A stretch of 64,000 nucleotides of DNA from Latrodectus hesperus (GCA_037975125.1 CM075853.1:40075113-40139112); one strand, 5' to 3'. Shown: positions 1 to 14,544, numbered from the stretch's first letter. Notes: generated by a model from the sequence alone, not told the origin. Program-made: numbers and translations.

Positions 1-1069
1 ATTATTAAGTAAAATTTTTGTTTACTATACAAATTTTGAGTTTTTATTTGGTATTACATGGTGAGCAAACTAAAATGCCCACATTTATTTTAAACATTTA
101 TTCATTAATACGAGATGTATAAAAGATTTACACTATTTTAGGATTAAAATATAAATTAATGATAAAACCTGATTAATTCTCTTTATTATTATATAAAATA
201 CCTAATGATATAGTTATAAAAGTATGTTAGAAACATAATTATGTTTATTAGAAACGAGAGTTTTGTTAAAGAAAAACATGGAACAATGTTAGAAACATGA
301 ATGTTACGGAAAACTTGCAAATTAAGTTTAATTTTTCAATGCAAAAATGGTAAAATACTTACATTTTCAAATATAACCAACTTATATTTTCTACATTTTC
401 AAATGTAAAACTTTTCAAATATAACCAACTTTGGAATTTTCATTTTTCATATTTCTTTTATAAGCATTGAAGGGTTATAAACGAATAAAAAATCCTTTGA
501 GCATGCAATAAAATTTGCTTCCTACAAACACAAAATGAAATTTATGTCATCATCCATCAATATGTCAGCATTTTTTTCTAAACTGTCAATTTTTAAAAAA
601 AAATCTTATCTTTTAAGAGGCAAGAAAAAAATTGTCTTAGAAAAAAAAGGGTTTTGAAGAGATAGATACCTACATGCATAGCCTTATATTTTGTTTAAAA
701 GCGGCATTATTCAAAAATAGGAAAAAATAGTGTCCTGATTGTATTATTGACCTTAAAATTCTTTTTATTAATGTATATTTTACTTAAAGGTGGATATTTA
801 ATGTAATTGAATGTATTCGAGGAAAATAAAATTATCTTATTTAAAGAAAAAATTAGAATTTTCCATGGTAAAAATTATAAACAATTTTGTTTTATAAACT
901 AATAAACAGTACTGTTTGTAACAGTAAAGTTTCTAAAAATTGACTTTGTTGTTTATTTCAAATTCGAATATTTGAAAAGTTGATTAATTATCTGTTTTCA
1001 TAGGTGCATAGACTTAATTAAATAATTTTCATAATTTGCAAATACATGCACATAATTTAAGATTTCATT
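1..1069. other. AT-rich non-genic DNA
   Basis: No ORF with protein-like composition is visible on either strand. The sequence is dominated by A/T runs. The only structure seen is a short direct repeat at 364-431, listed separately. Confidence 0.6.
364..431. repeat. 20-bp direct repeat, two perfect copies
   Basis: The 20-mer ttttcaaatataaccaactt occurs at 364-383 and again at 412-431, with 28 bp between copies. The spacer carries a partial third copy at about 394-407 (acattttcaaatgt), which is itself a small palindrome. This looks like a local duplication in AT-rich DNA. No function is inferred. Confidence 0.75.
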
Positions 1070-1340
1070 CGGTGGCTTATTCCTGAAGTATTCGGATTCC
1101 ATTGGGTAGATTAGCTTTCTCCTCCTCTAACGCCGATGCTCCACAGCTGTTGAAAGTCTGCCTAAAGAGATTTATTGTGACAAGAGTTCTGTTGAATAAC
1201 CTGATGTAGTACGAGCTGAGTATCGGGAAGCCATAAACATCTGTCAGGAAATCAAGACATTAATTCTGGCCGAACAACTTCAGTGCTATCGCCAACTCGT
1301 GTTATAAATAACGATCAAATTGTGATTTAATGAATGTCCC
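1070..1340. other. Higher-complexity island, no ORF
   Basis: Base composition is clearly more balanced than in the flanks, with several CpGs and few homopolymers. No open frame longer than about 60 codons and no recognisable protein is seen in either direction. It could be a conserved non-coding (regulatory) element or a very old transposon fragment; the sequence alone does not decide. Confidence 0.35.
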
Positions 1341-4300
1341 ATCTTCATCACGAGTGTTTTCATCAGTTCTCGATTTTCATTTGGCATTTCTTATGAATCA
1401 TGTTTCGATTTCATGTTTATTAACATCCTGATTAAAACTTCGTCAACAGTTGCCATCATTATTGCTACAGGTATTGATGTTATAATTTGATTTAAATATT
1501 TATATCCATAATATTATTTTTCGAACTTCATGATCTTATTTAATGGAATTATTTTAGTAATAAAAACAATTTTTTTGTCAGTTAAACCTATCAAAGCTTA
1601 TGTAAATATATAATTTTAACTAAATTTTATATTTCAGTGTTTTCAAGATGAAGAAAGAATCATGATTAATACTTAAAATCAATTTGATTTAATTTATTAG
1701 TAAAAATTTTATTTTAAATATTTTAATGTTTGGATATATTTATGATATCTGATATATTGTTTATATCAGGTACTTATGTATCACAAGATATTTCTATCGG
1801 ATACAAAAATTATAAGCAATATTAAGATATGTTTGTTAATGTAGAAAATAAATGTTCTGCTTAGTATTAAAGCTAAATTTGCTTCTGTATTATTATCTTA
1901 TAAATTATTTATTTGAAAATAATGCATAAAGTAATTAAATTTAGGTTTAATATTTCAAAGAAGAAATCATTATTTCAAATTCAGGCTCAGTATCAATAAT
2001 TTAAAAAAATCAAATAAGAATTTCTTAACAAAATTGTTTTCCACTAAATTTATGATTAAGTTTTAATTTTTAAAATAAGAATGATTTATAATATTTTTTG
2101 TATCATATAATAAAATTTTTTATAATTTATATATTATATTTGAGTAATTACTATTCGTCTTTTAATGTTTTTAAAAAAATTAGCAATCAATTAATTTTTA
2201 TAAGAAATTTTGTCTAAATTATTGATATTTGCATATACACTCACTTTAACTCTTAATAAATATACTCAGGTGAATATTAAAAGACAGTAAATTTAGGGTT
2301 GAAAAAGTTTTAAAATTTATGAAAAACAATGTGCTATCAATTATTTTTGTAGGTAATAGGGAATTATTATATTAAATCGTGTGTTGACAGTAATAATTGT
2401 TATATTTAAAGTCTGATAATGTCATGATTTTTTTTATAAAATAATTTTCATTTTATGACTTCAAACGTTTATTTTTTACTGCAGTAAAATATATTCTCTT
2501 TGCAGACAAGCACAAAATTAAATTTTTGATGTTTGTCTGGTTAAAAATTTTTTTATAGTAATGGTTATGCGCTGAACGCTATTAAATCATATATATTAGC
2601 TATTTATATATAGGAGAAGAAGAAAAATGCATCACCAGGCTATAACATATGGAAAGTAAGTCTGAATAAAATCATTATTTAATGTTGGTACGAATTTTTA
2701 CATTGAAAATATGAATGCAGGTACTATCTATCGAACTTAAATATGATCTGTATTGATACGTTTAAGAAGTGAATACAGAAACAATAGGAATAGTTGCTTT
2801 TCTCATATTACTTTTAACTAATATGGAAAATATTTTATGAATTCTAACCAATTAATAAATTAAAAAATAGATTACATTATAATTTTTTTTAACAAGTTGT
2901 TAGTTTCTTCTGATCTTTAATTTGTTCTTAACAAAATATACATCAATCTTAAAATTATTTTTTCAGGCATACAACATAAATTAATTATAATGTTGCTTTC
3001 TCATTATTTTGAAATCGTTTTCATGGATGTTTGAAAATTGTGTCATTATCATAAAACAGTGCATTTAAATAATTAAATTAATATTATAGATACTCAAGTG
3101 TAGTCATTTCTTAGCCATTTCCTTAAAAATTAATACATGTGATTTGTACAATTCCCAAACATAATTTTTTGAGCTACAAAATAATTTTAAATTATATTGA
3201 CAGTCCGACAATTAGGGTAGTAAGTTTTCTTGTGATCTAAAGATTCATTATGGGAATCAATTATAATTTTGTTACGAATTACATGTGATGTAATTGTAAT
3301 TTCGCTTATGGATTCAACAAAATACTTACGTCAATATAATTTGTAAATGCATCGTTTCTGTAGACATACTGAGCAAGTTTTCAATTCAGTGATAAAATGA
3401 AAATATATTATGTGATTACAAATAGTTATACAATAAATATATTATGTGATAACAAATAGTTACACACTAATTTAAATAAATATCAACAAAAATAGTTAGT
3501 TGAAATAATTCATTAAAAAGAAATTAATTATGATCATGTAAAAATTTTTTAATAGATGCTTTGAAATTATTAGTATTACCCAATTTTATCAGATTGATAT
3601 CAGTGTTAATGTTTAAAATCTAATATCATTTTCCAAGAACTCGGCTTTAGTAAACAAATTTCTTTAATGAAACATAATAGCTCATTATTTTCATGCTTAC
3701 GTTGAATATCCACATTCCTGTTTATAGTGATTAGTGATGTAAATATTTTGGTTGAACTTAGCATTTCTTGGCTTAAAATTAAACCATCTATACTTTTAAT
3801 TCAACAATTCTTTTTTTCTATTCCCCTGTATGGCGTTAATGCTTTTCTTAGCATAGAACCCATGTTAAATCTATGTATTCTGTTCAATTATTACGTTGCA
3901 AAAAGTAAAATATAGTATACTGACAAACTTAATAATGGAAGATTTTATCTGACAGAGGGAGTACATATATTTTCATCAATTTTATAAATATTTTTTATGT
4001 TAAAAAATACCTTAAAAATAATTTATAATTAATTAATAAAATAATTTTAAAGGTAGTCTTATTTTATTCATGAAATATATCTTATAATTTGGAAGGGATT
4101 TATTTTTTAAATGTTTTATTTTCCATTTTTATGCTTTTTATAAAATATCTTTTAGCAAATTTATCTTATCTTTATTATCTAATAGGTAATTTTAATCTTT
4201 GGAAAGTATAAGGCTCTATCTTAAATGTAATTAGTATAAGATATTATAAAATCCTAATCACATTAAATTTGCTCATTAAACGAGAATATAAAAGAACATT

Positions 4301-6880
4301 TATCTTTAAATTAATAACCGTTAATAATAGCCATCTCTTAGTTCCATTAAATCCATTAACTTTCATGTCTTAATCCCATTATTAAAATTAATGTCTCATT
4401 TTCAACTCTCCTGTAATTATCTGTTTATTCTAGTAGAGTAAATAATAATATGATTAAAAGAAAGATATATTTTAATGAAACAAAAGCTTTTAAAAATATG
4501 TTTATACAGAACAAAGCTAACAATATTTTACTCATCAGAAAATAATTAAAAAATTATTTTCCTCAAAGATATCATCCAAAAAGCATGATTTAAGACAGTC
4601 AATAATTTTTATTTGTTGAATTCTATTTTAAAATGAATTATTATTCATTTTTTTTACAAAATCACATGATATAATTTTTATCAGAATATATTAAAATAAT
4701 TTGTGATATCGAAACAACATTAATCAGCTATGTTTTTAAAACGAAAACTTAAAATGATAATACTTCGTAACAGTTATAATCTCTAATGGTGATATTATAA
4801 TAAATAATTGCAGGAAAATTAAATTTTCATAATGAAAACAAAATGATAAAAAAGAAGTTAAATCTGAAAATAGAATTATTTTCTTATACTCTTGAAAAAA
4901 AATCGATAAAAGAAGATTAACAAGTACTGCTTTTATTCTTAAAACAATTTAAAGTTGTTGTAATTTTGATTAATTTATAATTATCTCTTAGACAATATTT
5001 ATGAATCTATGTCTTATAATTCGCGGCAAAATACCTAAAAATGTTTTACAAATAACTTTTGTGATAAATAAAAATGTGACTAGAATTTGGACTTAGAAAC
5101 ATACTGATGTTTATCTAATATATGTACATGTATGATAAGCTCCCTTTAGCTAAGTGGTTATGATTACTTATTCAAAAGAAAATTAAATACGTTTATGATA
5201 TGTTCCTTAGGTAGTTTACAATATTGAAATACACTCAATCTTTTGTGATTTTTAGTGAAAATTCGTTGAAATTGCATAAAATTATAAAAGGTATTGCAAA
5301 TTACTACAAAAAGCTTGTAACTTATTAAAGCTTATTAATTTACTTGTTTATATGGTGAAAAATCTAATTTTGTGATATTTTATATTGAGTATGTTTTTAA
5401 GATCCGAATAGTAGAAGAAAACTATATTAATTTGAAGCTGATAGTTTCATCATGCATATTTTAAATTAATGGTGAAACTTCACGCATAAAAATATTAATC
5501 CCAATAATTATTTCCAAATGCTTTTCAATTAATGTGATCTGGGTTATTTCCACTAACACGAAAGAATCTCGCATTATACTATTAACATATTTCAGACTTT
5601 TCTAAAATTATTTTATATGTAATTGTTATTTTTTAATATTGTGAATCATTTAGTTGAGACATTCTATCTTAAAAAGGCTTACCGAAAAAATGAATTCTAA
5701 AAATTTTGTTTTGCACACCAAATAAATAATGAAATATTATAATATGGAATTATTTATGTACAAATTTTTTATTTAAAAAATCAAAAGATAATTTACTTGA
5801 ATAGCATTTCTTTATAATTTTATGTTTTATAATGGAATGAATTATTTATTTTGCAATGTGTGTGCGTGTTTAAATTTGCCTCAAATAAAATTGTATTTAT
5901 TGGAAGAGAAAATACTTCTCATCACCTTTTAATTTCTTTAACGATTATTATTTGTCTCATAAATTTTTCTTCACTTAATAGTGTAAAGAAATTAAATGCG
6001 ACATTTTTAGTCATACATCATATGATAAAACATTCAAGAAATAAATTGCATTGTTCTTAAGAAAGATAAATATTGCAAAATCCTGTGATACTCAGGAAAA
6101 TAAGGAAATTAATTTGTGTAAGATATTTCACTTAATCTTCTATTTGATATCGAAAAAAATGTAAACTTTTATTAAACATATTTCTTATAATTTTTTAAAA
6201 GAAAATTATTGGCAAATTTTTATATTAAAGTGTTTATAAGATTCATTAACTATATAATTTAAACTTTTTATCAAACTTAATTCTTAAAATTTGTAATCCG
6301 GAAATGATAGGCAAGTAGTTTTTAAAAAAATGTTTATAAGGTATAATGAATAATTCAAGGCTAACTGAATAAATTTATCTTTATTTAATGCTGTATGAAA
6401 CATTAAATAGCTTAATTTTATTTAAAAAGTGGTATGAAACAAGAAAACGAAACTTCATTAAGTTACACTAGAGTTATAATATAAATTAATATAATATTTC
6501 TATAAAAAATAAATCTAGACTGGAGCATTTTCAAAATAAGAATTATATTCGCATGGTGTTGTAAATTATCGCAAATTAATTATATAAGCTTCAATTTATT
6601 ATAATTAATAACACAATATTTATAATTCGGATAAAAATGCAAGTTTCTTTACATTTCAAAACTTTTATTAATAAGGTGAAATAAGAAAATGTAGAATTTA
6701 TATTTAACTAGCTATTATTTATTTGTAAGAAAATCAGCGTGTAATATTATGCGGAATAATTTAAAATAAGAAACAATTCTAGGACTTTCCGAAAATTTTT
6801 TTAAAATGTGCTTACATTTAAAAATTAAAATATATTATATTTTCTCATAATTTAGCATTAAGGAAAAATAATATATAAAT
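1341..6880. other. AT-rich non-genic DNA
   Basis: Long AT-rich stretch. The two ORFs above 60 codons (3727-3915 and 5851-6060, plus strand) have AT-driven composition (Ile, Leu, Phe, Asn, Lys) and no recognisable motif, so they are not called as genes. A 34-bp tandem duplication at 3401-3468 is the only repeat noted. Confidence 0.55.
3401..3468. repeat. 34-bp tandem duplication
   Basis: Two adjacent 34-bp units begin with aaatatattatgtgat. Copy 1 is 3401-3434 and copy 2 is 3435-3468. They differ at about three positions. This is a small minisatellite-like duplication in non-coding DNA. Confidence 0.7.
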
Positions 6881-8340
6881 ATTTTTCATATCTGGTGTTT
6901 GAGACTATGGTGACCTGGTAAGTTATTAGGTAATGAGCTCGATACCCGATCGAATGAAAGATCCGATATATTTACTAATGAAAGCTGGTCACATAAATTG
7001 TATCATAGTAAAAATGTCCTCTATGTAAAATATCTCTAGATGTAACAGACCAAGTCTGGGGTTTTTCTGCTTGATCTCTCCTTTCAAATTACGAATTCCC
7101 GCCCACTTTTAGAGACAAGATAGCACTCCCATTGTCTGCTTGACTATAGACAAGATTCCCTCACTTCCTCTTCTTGAAGTAAATCTTAGTAGTTGGTCAT
7201 CAGAAAAAATTCCTGTTTCAATATATGATTTTATGTACAAAATATCTACTCAATTTTCCAACACATATTATTTCTCATTTCTTCTTGATGATTACAGGAG
7301 GAATCCCTCTTGATAAAAATTTTAGTATCTGAAATATTTTTCAGAGGAAAGATAAAAATATGAAGAAAAATACATTCATGCGTTCAAAAAAATCAAGAAA
7401 CACGACTCTTTCTTTGTTTAAATAACTTTTAAAGTCCAAATGATTTGAAGTTTTTCAAACATTTATCCCTTTCTATATTCATTGTTAAATTTCTGCATTT
7501 TCCATAAACTTTCATATTTTCCCCACGTATAAGAAGTCTCTCATCTCCGACAGCTTTAGAAACCTTCTGGGTCTCTTTTTTTCTATGTTTCCTTTATTTG
7601 ATCAAAACTCAAAAGTTGGAGAAAGGAGATTGAAAATGTTTCTCGTTATCGCAGATCTGCATTCCTGAAGCTGCTCCTGTATCGCGTGGGCTTTTCTTCC
7701 TCCTCCAGCCAGAAGGGAAATTCCAGAGGTTTGCAGCATATTTTCAGATCTCGGAAACAATCATTTGCCTCTGTACGTGTCACTCTCTCGCATTCCTCTC
7801 TTGTTTTAATACCACACCTTCATAGACTAAAATAGTGCGACGGTTAAAGGTATTCCTCCGCTGAGAACTTCAGGAGCTTTGTTCTGTTTTGTTATTTTAG
7901 GTTTTGAAAAGAGTGAGAAATTCTTAGGCGATGCAAATATTTTCCTGGAGATTAATCTTCGCCGGCATCTTCCCTGGTTTTTCTTTATTTTCCCCCTTCT
8001 CCTTTCATGCATGTGTTTTCTTTTCTTTTCTTCCCCAGGTTTTTGTATTCCCACATAAAGAAGCATTTTCTCTCTTGCGCAAGAGAAGTGATAATATATC
8101 TTTGACGTTTTCAGCACATTTCATTTTCATTCAAGAATTCCTTTATATACATATTTTGTGCTCTTGTTTTTATTTCTTTGTATATTCTTTGTAGCTTGAG
8201 TTTCATTTTTTATTATGTTCTTAAAATAAAACGAAGACGTGAAAGCGAAATAAGAAGTGACAAAATTAAAAAATAAGAAGTGTGAACATTGTAACATTTT
8301 ACCTATCTATATATCCATGTATATATAGTTATAAAAATTT
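6881..8340. other. Higher-complexity, pyrimidine-rich island
   Basis: This segment has markedly more C/G than the flanks and long plus-strand pyrimidine tracts (for example around 7560-7700 and 7970-8040). ORFs at 7931-8194 (plus) and 7827-8117 (minus) overlap one another and have low-complexity Phe/Ser or Lys/Arg composition, so neither is supported as a gene. A tRNA-like B-box-resembling string near 6937-6950 has no matching A box. Function is unknown; regulatory DNA or an old transposon remnant are both possible. Confidence 0.35.
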
Positions 8341-8356
8341 AGATATATAGATAATG

Positions 8357-8592
<236 letters not shown>

Positions 8593-9095
8593 CATGAGTT
8601 TGATACTTAGTACTACTATAAATATACTAAATCTCACACTTTGCAAAAAATTATAAGAATTATTTTAATATAAGTTTTGGCAAAGATGGAATAAACTAAC
8701 AAAAATGAATGATTTCTTTTTGTTTTTATTTGTATTACTCGTTTCTATTTCACAGATCTTTTTAAGAATAACAAATTTTATTTGATGTCACTAAAATTAA
8801 ATTATCCATGTAACTTTATGTTTTTATGAAGAATAATATTAAATATTTATTTTTTACTTTATATTTTATATAATTAAAAATACTTTTAATCTTATGACAT
8901 ATTTTAATTTCTGTCTGAACCATTTTGGTTCTGCATGAAACATGTTATAAAACAGATTTATGCCCTTATTATTTGAGAAATTTTTGATTTGAATAAGTAT
9001 AATTTATTTTTAAGATATTAAATATTAGGTATTAAAATTTAGATATAAAATTAATCTAAGTAGGATTAAAATATGCTTCATTATTTTTTCTTGCA

Positions 9096-9147
9096 ATTAG
9101 TCCTTATATATATGTATATGTATGTATACATATATATAAGGACTAAT
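9096..9147. repeat. Perfect 23-bp hairpin, 6-nt loop
   Basis: The arm at 9096-9118 is exactly the reverse complement of 9125-9147, with a 6-nt loop (9119-9124). The stem includes a non-simple outer part (ttagtcc / ggacta), so it is not only a TA repeat. It belongs to the set of short-loop inverted repeats found across the window. Confidence 0.85.
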
Positions 9148-12100
9148 GTATCTCTTATATATATGTATATGTATTGCATTCTCTTAAAAAGTTTATTGAG
9201 AATGAAATTCTACCAAACAATCAAAGAAATCATTTTAAGAAAATTTAGTAGCTCATTTTTTTCTCATAAAATACATGTAGTTTTGTGAAGAAAATGTTGA
9301 ATTAGCAGTACATGGTAGGTATCCATTTTAATAAAAACAATTTTAATATTTTTGATTGATACATATTATAATAATAAAGGGAATTTTTACATAAACAATT
9401 CTTCTTATAAATTTTGAAATTATTTTCGTTTATTTTTTTATGGAAATAAATGAAGAGTATTTTCTGTAAACGTTTAAATTATTACTGAGATTGCAAATAG
9501 AAATGTAACTCTAAACTATTATAATCATGAGAAACATTTATAGTTAATATTATTTAAAATGTTTATTTTATAATTGCAGTTTATAACAGCTGTAATATCA
9601 ATTCCCGTAATTATATATAATATATTAACTTTCATTATATAAAAAGAAAGCAACAATTTAACAGTTTATCTTACCAAAATTTTAAATAAATGCTAAAGCG
9701 TGAAATTGATTTAAAACTTTTATTTCAAACCATTTTTACTAATTTATTCAATTGTAATTATAATTTGAATTTACAAAACAAATTTATTGTGGATTGTTTA
9801 TTTAAATACATTTTTTAAATAATTTTTGATGTTTTTGATGTCAGATCAGTTAAAAATTAGCGAGAATATTTCTTGACACGTAAGATATTTTCTATAATTA
9901 ATAAATTGTAGATTAAATAAAATATTAACTGATTCTGTGACATTTTAAACTTGAAACATTTACCAGATATTTTTTTATTGTGAATATTTTTTAATGATTC
10001 ATTTGTTAGCTAAATGAAAATAAGCATTTACTACTTTTACTGCAGTGCAGATTTTAAAAAAATTGAAAACAGAGTCGCAAACATTTAATTGCGCGTGTTG
10101 TATATTTATTTAAATTTAATATATTGAGAATGTAAGAACTTGTTAGACATTATAAGGTAAATTGAGTTAATCAGAGCAACAAGACTCTCTCTCTCTCTAG
10201 GATGTTATAGAAATAAATTCTTCTCTAAGCTTTCCGTAGTTTCATTCTCGAATAAATTTGCAATTTTCTTAACTAAGTTAATTTAAAATATATCAGATTA
10301 GATTGAATGCTTTAGACATGCAAACATCATCACATAAGTCAAATTGAATATCTGTTGTTAGCTAATACTTTTGAAAATGTTATTCGATATAATGTTGAAA
10401 ATTAATTCGTTAAAACATTGAATTATTTTTTCCCACGTTGGTTAGAAGATTTATGATGCTCAAGAGTATATTCATAGGAAAATTATTAATCTTAAGATAT
10501 ACTGTATATCTTAATATCAATGATCTGATAACTTTTTCTTGATTTGAAAATATCGGCTTATTCGGCAAATATTGGGTGAAGATAAGGAATATAGAAATAA
10601 ATTCTGTATATAAATCATATTTGTTGTGATAAAATTTCTGTCGACCTTCATGATAAATAATTACATATTTCCGTTGTGGATGAATAACTTATTTTTTTGA
10701 CCTGAAATGATTTTAACCTGAATACACAAAGGCTTATTTTTAATATGAATTGAAGTTTTTATCAATTGTGTTATTTTAATTGATCTTAAAATTTAGAATT
10801 AGTTAAAAAAAGCCATAAAAAACATTTATGTTAATAAGCATAGTTAAAATGTTTCTATTTTTCTTGAATTACAGTAAAATAAAAAAATGTTTAATGATGA
10901 AATATTTAAAAAATAAATTTGTTAATACAACATTAAATAAAATAACATTTTCAATAATTAACTCTAATTTTCTCTTTATTAAAAATAAAATTAATTAAAA
11001 ATAAAATTTGTTAATTAATTATCAATGAATGATAATAATTCTAATTGATTGACACAAAGCACTAAGTTAAAAGTTATGAGACATGCATAGCAATAAAAAT
11101 AGAGAATTTGAAAATTGATTTATAATTTTTATTTATAACTATTTTAAATGCATTTTATTTATAATTGATTTATAATTAACATTTTATTTAAAATATAAAT
11201 TTTTTAATAGATTATTAATTAGAGTTTTTAATGCAAAGTAATTAACAGGTGAGTAGAGACGTGGGACAGCTATCTTTGGGAAAAAAGCTAAACTTTGTTT
11301 CTCCTCCTAATGAATAAGGATGTAAAGAAACAACATTTACAGACATTATATTATTTTTCTTTCCTAAGCTTCCTAAGGCCCGCAGGCTCACTTAAAGACC
11401 GTAGACGATAACTAAAAGACATGCCAACATATAAACATTAAGAAATGATCTGCTCTAATGATATAAGATATATTTATCTAGTTAGTTACACATTGGGGGC
11501 CTGTTTATTTATTATTACTATTTTTTATACCTCAAAATATAAGCTTATGTATTTTTTAGTTAAAGATTTTATTTTTATTTATTAAATTATCCACGCAGTA
11601 AGAAATTGAAAGTAAAGCAAAACACTAAATTATTGGTACTTCAGATAAATTGTATTACATTTATAAGCCAGAAGTTCCATTATTGCAATGTTCTAGCTAA
11701 ATGCACTATCTAATTCTTTTAATTAAATTCGTATGGGTTTTGTTACATGCTGTGAAAACACTTTTAACAGTATTGACTCAATATGGACTGTTAATTAAGG
11801 AGTGAATTTTCAGAACGCAAAAGAGTTGCAGTTCACAAAGAACAAGAAATCGATTCCTTAATTAAATTTGAGATAGAGAGCTGTTTGAACCTAAATAATT
11901 TAAAGGTGATGTTTATAAAATGATGAAATGCAACTGTATTATTCCGGAATTTATTTCATAAGTATGTACTGCTGTTTTAACTAAAACGTTATAAGCAAAA
12001 TGTAATTCCATATTTTTATAGCAATTATATTTAATTACGAAAATAGCCTATTTACCAAACTTATAATGGGATAATAAAAATGATTATTATTACATTTAAC

Positions 12101-13126
12101 ATTTTTAAAGAAAATAAATAAAAATAATTAGTTCACATTTAATTGAAATTTTTTTTACAGAATTTTTATTTTGCTTTGGAAAGTAAGAATCATATACCTT
12201 TTCACTTCTTATTAAGTAATTACAATTTAAGAAATGTTATTATAATTTCAGTAGAGAGGTACCAGAGTTACTGATTTAAGGAGTTACTTTGACATATTTT
12301 AGAATTTGTTTAAATAAATATTCTAACAAGAATGTTAAAAATAAACAAAAACATTGTAATTTGACTTTAGATATAACAAAGAATAATTTTCATAAAAATG
12401 CACGCAAAATTAAAAATAATTATTAAGTGTTTGAATAGTTTTAACTTTTGTTATATCAATTGTTATAGTTGATATTCAGCATGTCAAAGAATTCTTTAGC
12501 GAAATTTCATTTAATAAAAATATTTTATGATAGCAACAATAGTGTTTAAGAAACAAACATATTTATTAATTAACCAATAATCTATATATATTTTCAAAGT
12601 ATCAATATTTTTAGAGAATACCAGTATTTATTAAATAGTCTTTGAATACTAAGTTTTTGATATTCCTTTTAAAATCAATTTATCTTTTCAAGAATGATGC
12701 TATTGCATAAATAGTAAGAAAATAGTCTAAAGTCATTCTAAAGTTTCAATTCTTTTCTATTTTAAGAATAAAAACAATGAAGCAACTTTTAAACGATTCA
12801 TACTTGTACACTTTTTGGAGTTATATCATATCAGTGCATTCTCTATTCCTTCATAATATTTCTAGGATAAAATTGTCTATTTAACTATTTTAAAAGTATC
12901 TATTTAACATAGAATGTGGTTTAAACATTGCTTTCGCCAAATATGTCAGTTTTACATCATTTTCCAACATATGAATCTATCTAAAATTTGAATTTTGAAA
13001 AATTTTGATTCAGATGGAACATTTTTGAATTTTAAAAGATGTTTCCCAAAAGTATTGATAAATAGATTGGTATTATTACACAGTTAGAGGTACTGTTAAT
13101 ATCCATTCGTTTGTTCATTTAAACAT

Positions 13127-13197
13127 ATATTGAACATGTGAGGAAAAATCTTAAAATTTTAATTTTTTAAAGATTTTTCCTTACATATTCTCAATAT
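13127..13197. repeat. Imperfect hairpin, about 26-28 bp arms
   Basis: The arm at 13127-13152 pairs with 13170-13197. The inner 16 bp match at 15 of 16 positions and the outer part pairs with a 2-nt length difference. The spacer is about 17 nt of A/T. It is non-coding. Confidence 0.75.
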
Positions 13198-14250
13198 TTG
13201 GCTAATTAATAAAAGTTTTTATGCTTATTCGTTGATCAGAGTCACATATTCTTGGCATATATTTGCTTTTATTATTTGGGATCTCATTCTTTTGGTAAAG
13301 GCTATCAAAGCATTACTAGAATTTTTTGGAATGAAGTTAAAAGTCACAAATATAAAGTGGCTTGATATATATGATATGTGATAAAAATTTTTAAATGAAT
13401 TATTTGTACGAAATATAAAGCATGATGTAAACATTCCCTTTCTATCTATTAAGGAGAATATATTTTTAAAGACATTTAACCAGAAAATATATCAAAATAA
13501 ACATTTTATTCATTTTGATATACTTTTTGTTTTCATGTCTTTTTTCTATGCGAAAATAAGAGTAATTGTGTGTTTTATAAAAAAAAATATTTTTTCATTC
13601 CTTAGTATTACTAAATAACATGTTTCATGCCATGACAGAAAGTGGTATTTATTCATTCAGGTAAAATAAATTATGTAAATAAGATTCAGTTCTTTATAAC
13701 TTAGAAAGTAAAATTTGGTCTTCTTCTACAGTGGAAGCATTTTGTTTTATTTTTTCTGAACTAAATCCATTACAATGTTTGATGATGTTGTTAGAGAATA
13801 TTTAGGAGAATGAGAAATGTATTATACTTTAATGATGTATTAAGCGTTAAAGATTATAGTTTCTGTTATCAAGATGTTTAAAGTTTCATTTTGAGGAAAG
13901 AAAATTTTTTTTCTATTTTTCTATACAGTTTCTATCGAATTATATCTATGATAAATCTAATGAAAAAAACATTCGTAAAATAAATAATGTAATAAAAAAC
14001 GTATAATCTTAAAATCTCATCTTATCACCATGTTCTGTAATAAAACACATTGCTAGTGAAGTTAGATTTTCTTATGTTTTTGTAAAGTCTTAATTTTTCC
14101 TACAGAATTAAATTAATATCTATATATTTATTATTCTAATTATTTTTCAATATTTTATTAAAAATTCTAAAAGTCTTTAATTTTATTTTGGAGATTTTTC
14201 TGAGGAATTACAAAAAAATCATAAAAATCATACGTTTGATTTTATAATTA

Positions 14251-14534
14251 TGCCGACCAATGGCTGTGGTTAGCGCTCCTGAATCCTGAGCTGCGGGTCC
14301 TTGGTTCGAATACCGGTTCGGGCATGAATGTTACTTTCCTTCTCTGTTCTCTCTGTGTTTCTCTATCCTTTCTTCTGTGATGATGTATGAATGTGGCCCA
14401 CCCTAATAAATGGGTTTGTGGTGGTATGACGCGGGTTCACAGTTGCCCGCTGGGTAACGACAAATGAATAGCAGTTTCTGGCCTTGTTGTGGCATAGGGT
14501 TCAACCCTCAAGTGCCCACCGTTGGAAAAAAATA
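14251..14534 (+). mobile_element. tRNA-derived SINE with 10-bp target-site duplication
   Basis: A non-autonomous retroposon that would be transcribed by RNA polymerase III and mobilised by a partner LINE. The first 75 or so bases are tRNA-like: an A-box-like segment at about 14261-14276 (tggctgtggttagcgc) and a clear B box GGTTCGAATACC at 14303-14314. The head starts tgccgacc and closes near ggttcgggca, giving a partial acceptor stem. A roughly 200-bp tRNA-unrelated body follows and ends in an A-rich tail at about 14525-14533. A perfect 10-bp duplication, tttataatta, flanks it at 14241-14250 and 14535-14544. GC content is higher than the surroundings. The parent tRNA and partner LINE are not identified. 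Confidence 0.88.
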
Positions 14535-14544
14535 TTTATAATTA

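Larger units (their letters stand above)
8600..14240. other. AT-rich non-genic DNA
   Basis: No supported gene. ORFs at 9073-9288 and 13225-13434 lack recognisable motifs. Two hairpins (9096-9147 and 13127-13197) and a short (CT)7 run at 10185-10198 are listed separately or noted here. A slightly more complex patch at about 11240-11430 contains a perfect-looking splice-donor string but no exon. Confidence 0.55.

Noticed and set aside
5135..5165. A-box-like ttagctaagtggttatgatt
   Set aside because: No B box follows within tRNA distance.
6930..6955. tRNA B-box-like string
   Set aside because: No matching A box at the right distance and no stem pairing; a very old SINE cannot be shown.
11240..11260. 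Perfect-looking splice donor (caggtgagt)
   Set aside because: The upstream sequence is AT-rich with no open frame, so no exon is supported.
14251..14325. Functional tRNA gene
   Set aside because: The acceptor and TpsiC stems are imperfect and the sequence continues into a SINE body with an A-tail and target duplication.
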